A stretch of 64,000 nucleotides of DNA from assembly GCF_001570545.1 (NCBI RefSeq), contig NZ_BBXD01000008.1:846722-910721 (forward strand), read 5' to 3'. Position numbers and translations under genes: made by a program. Source of the DNA: Herbidospora mongoliensis (GTDB lineage: Bacteria > Actinomycetota > Actinomycetes > Streptosporangiales > Streptosporangiaceae). Under the pieces are notes generated by a model. The model did no database searches. It saw only the letters and a list, made by a program, of their open reading frames with translations, and had not been told where the DNA came from. Shown piece after piece: positions 63,195-64,000 of this stretch. Every line of letters begins with the position of its first letter. Within the stretch, counting starts at the first letter, position 1.

Positions 63195-63420
63195 TGCCGA
63201 TGCTGCCGGCGGAGAACATGTCGTGACTCCGGGTCGCCGAAATGGCCGGTCGGTGAGATCGAGCGGATCACCAACGAGGACGTTCGGAACTCCCTCAACT
63301 GCGACGTCGCGACCGCAGGCAACCAGCTCGCCCGGTTGAGGCGGAAAGGATCGATCGATTTCGCTCCCGGGTGGCCCTCGCCGAGGGGTGAAGGTCGTTT
63401 ACGTGGGATCGGGCCCGCTA
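63195..63420 (+). pseudogene. Fragment of a winged-helix protein interrupted by the IS element
   Basis: One frame reads KWPVGEIERITNEDVRNSLNCDVATAGNQLARLRRKGSIDFAPGWPSPRGEG up to the IS boundary. ITNEDVRNSLNCDVATAGNQLARLRRKGSI has winged-helix character. No start codon or upstream homology is seen. Likely the broken tail of a gene, cut on the right by the IS and on the left by loss. The rest of 63087-63488 shows no gene. Confidence 0.35.
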
Positions 63421-64000
63421 AGAGCTCCTAACAGAATGAGCTCCGTTGTGTTTTGATCTCTCGCTGAGGCGGCAGCGGGAGGGCAAACATGGCACGGCAG
63501 AAGCCGTGGGAGATCAGCGACGAGTTATGGCAGGTCATTGAGCCATTGCTCCCTAAGCATCAGCGGCGGTTGCGACATCCGGGACGTCGGCGGCTGGACG
63601 ACCGACGGGCGTTGCAGGGCATCCTGTTCGTGCTGCACACCGGAATCGCCTGGGAGCACCTGCCGCAAGAACTCGGGTACGGCTCGGGCATGACCTGCTG
63701 GCGGCGTCTGGCCGAGTGGAACAAGGCCGGGGTGTGGCAGCGGCTGCACGAGGTGCTGCTGGATCGCCTGCGCGGCGCCGATGCCCTGGACCTCTCCAGA
63801 GCCGCAGTCGATTCCTCGCAGATCAGAGCGCTAAAAGGGGGGCGCAGACCGGCCCGTCACCCGTCGACCGAGGGCGGGCTGGAAGCAAACACCACCTGAT
63901 TACCGATGCCACCGGCATTCCGCTCGCGGTGATCCTCACCGGAGCCAACCGCAACGATGTCACCCAGTTGCTGCCCCTGCTGCACGCCATCCCCAAGATC
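63420..64000 (+). mobile_element. IS5-family (IS427-like) insertion sequence, left part
   Basis: The left end is probably at the CTAAGAGCTCCTAACAGAA stretch around 63418-63436, 50-70 nt before the transposase ATG, but the exact terminal repeat cannot be fixed without the right end. The element continues past 64000. Confidence 0.7.
63489..64000 (+). CDS. IS5-family transposase requiring -1 frameshift (partial)
   Basis: The first frame (63489-63899) encodes RQKPWEISDELWQVIEPLLPKHQ and reaches ALDLSRAAVDSSQIRALKGG (catalytic Asp in the AAVDSS context), then misreads to a stop. At A4G6 (63833-63842) a -1 shift gives the frame GAQTGPSPVDRGRAGSKHHLITDATGIPLAVILTGANRNDVTQLLPLL, the DDE transposase continuation, still open at 64000. 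This split is standard for the IS427 group. Confidence 0.85.

Overview
The window is high-GC DNA (about 70% G+C) with very GC-biased codon third positions, many GTG/TTG starts, and genes packed with 1-11 nt overlaps. Gene content points to a filamentous actinomycete: ClpC with an upstream ClgR-type box, FurA-KatG, an ECF sigma factor with a DGPF partner, an F420-type LLM oxidoreductase, a cebEFG-bglC-like sugar operon and a SapB-like class III lanthipeptide cluster. Streptosporangiaceae or a relative is my best guess (inference, not shown by any marker gene).

Layout. 1-2.3 kb: 3' end of deoC and two aldehyde dehydrogenase family genes, the second lacking the catalytic half. 2.3-4.0 kb: PIN nuclease plus HTH-ImmA/IrrE pair with a palindrome at the start codon. 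4.0-7.8 kb: amidase, SPFH membrane protein with a small DNA-binding-like protein and a 26-bp operator, secreted LppX-like protein. 7.9-11.4 kb: a two-gene operon of an N-terminally short Rho and the helicase HrpB. 11.6-12.7 kb: HigBA-type toxin-antitoxin and Nudix. 12.9-17.1 kb: LURP-one protein, TetR/membrane protein pair, flippase-like membrane protein, PspC, lipB. 17.0-22.8 kb: amine/amino-acid catabolism block (permease, choline-kinase-like, dimethylglycine-dehydrogenase-like, PfkB kinase) around a divergent palindrome. 23.5-29.7 kb: sugar ABC transporter, GH1 beta-glucosidase and LacI regulator with four LacI-like sites upstream.

30.2-38.3 kb is the most interesting block: a compact class III lanthipeptide cluster, lanKC - lanA - two ABC transporter genes - prolyl oligopeptidase. 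The 49-residue precursor has the LLDLQ leader motif, one leader Pro, a 14-of-15 glycine stretch, and two Ser/Thr-xx-Ser/Thr-xxx-Cys ring motifs. The two ABC proteins carry complementary defects in their nucleotide-binding sites, and the oligopeptidase (ATGA-coupled to the second transporter) is the likely leader protease. A strong hairpin lies between precursor and transporter genes.

38.3-48.7 kb: anti-sigma kinase, PIG-L deacetylase, ECF42-like sigma factor with DGPF protein, a STAND-NTPase/WD40 protein, clpC, an esterase and a small secreted protein. 48.7-54.6 kb: hairpin-rich spacer, methyltransferase with a duplicated 5' end, two tandem paralogous membrane proteins sharing one operator, hydrolase, two regulators, STAS protein, Nudix, LLM oxidoreductase. 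55.0-59.4 kb: TetR with an AceE/transketolase-like enzyme, secreted zinc peptidase and ricin-type lectin. 59.4-64 kb: hydrolase remnant, furA-katG, YefM-YoeB-type toxin-antitoxin and the left part of an IS5-family (IS427-like) element that runs off the window. Calls were made by reading alone; family names rest on motif recognition and no database search was run.
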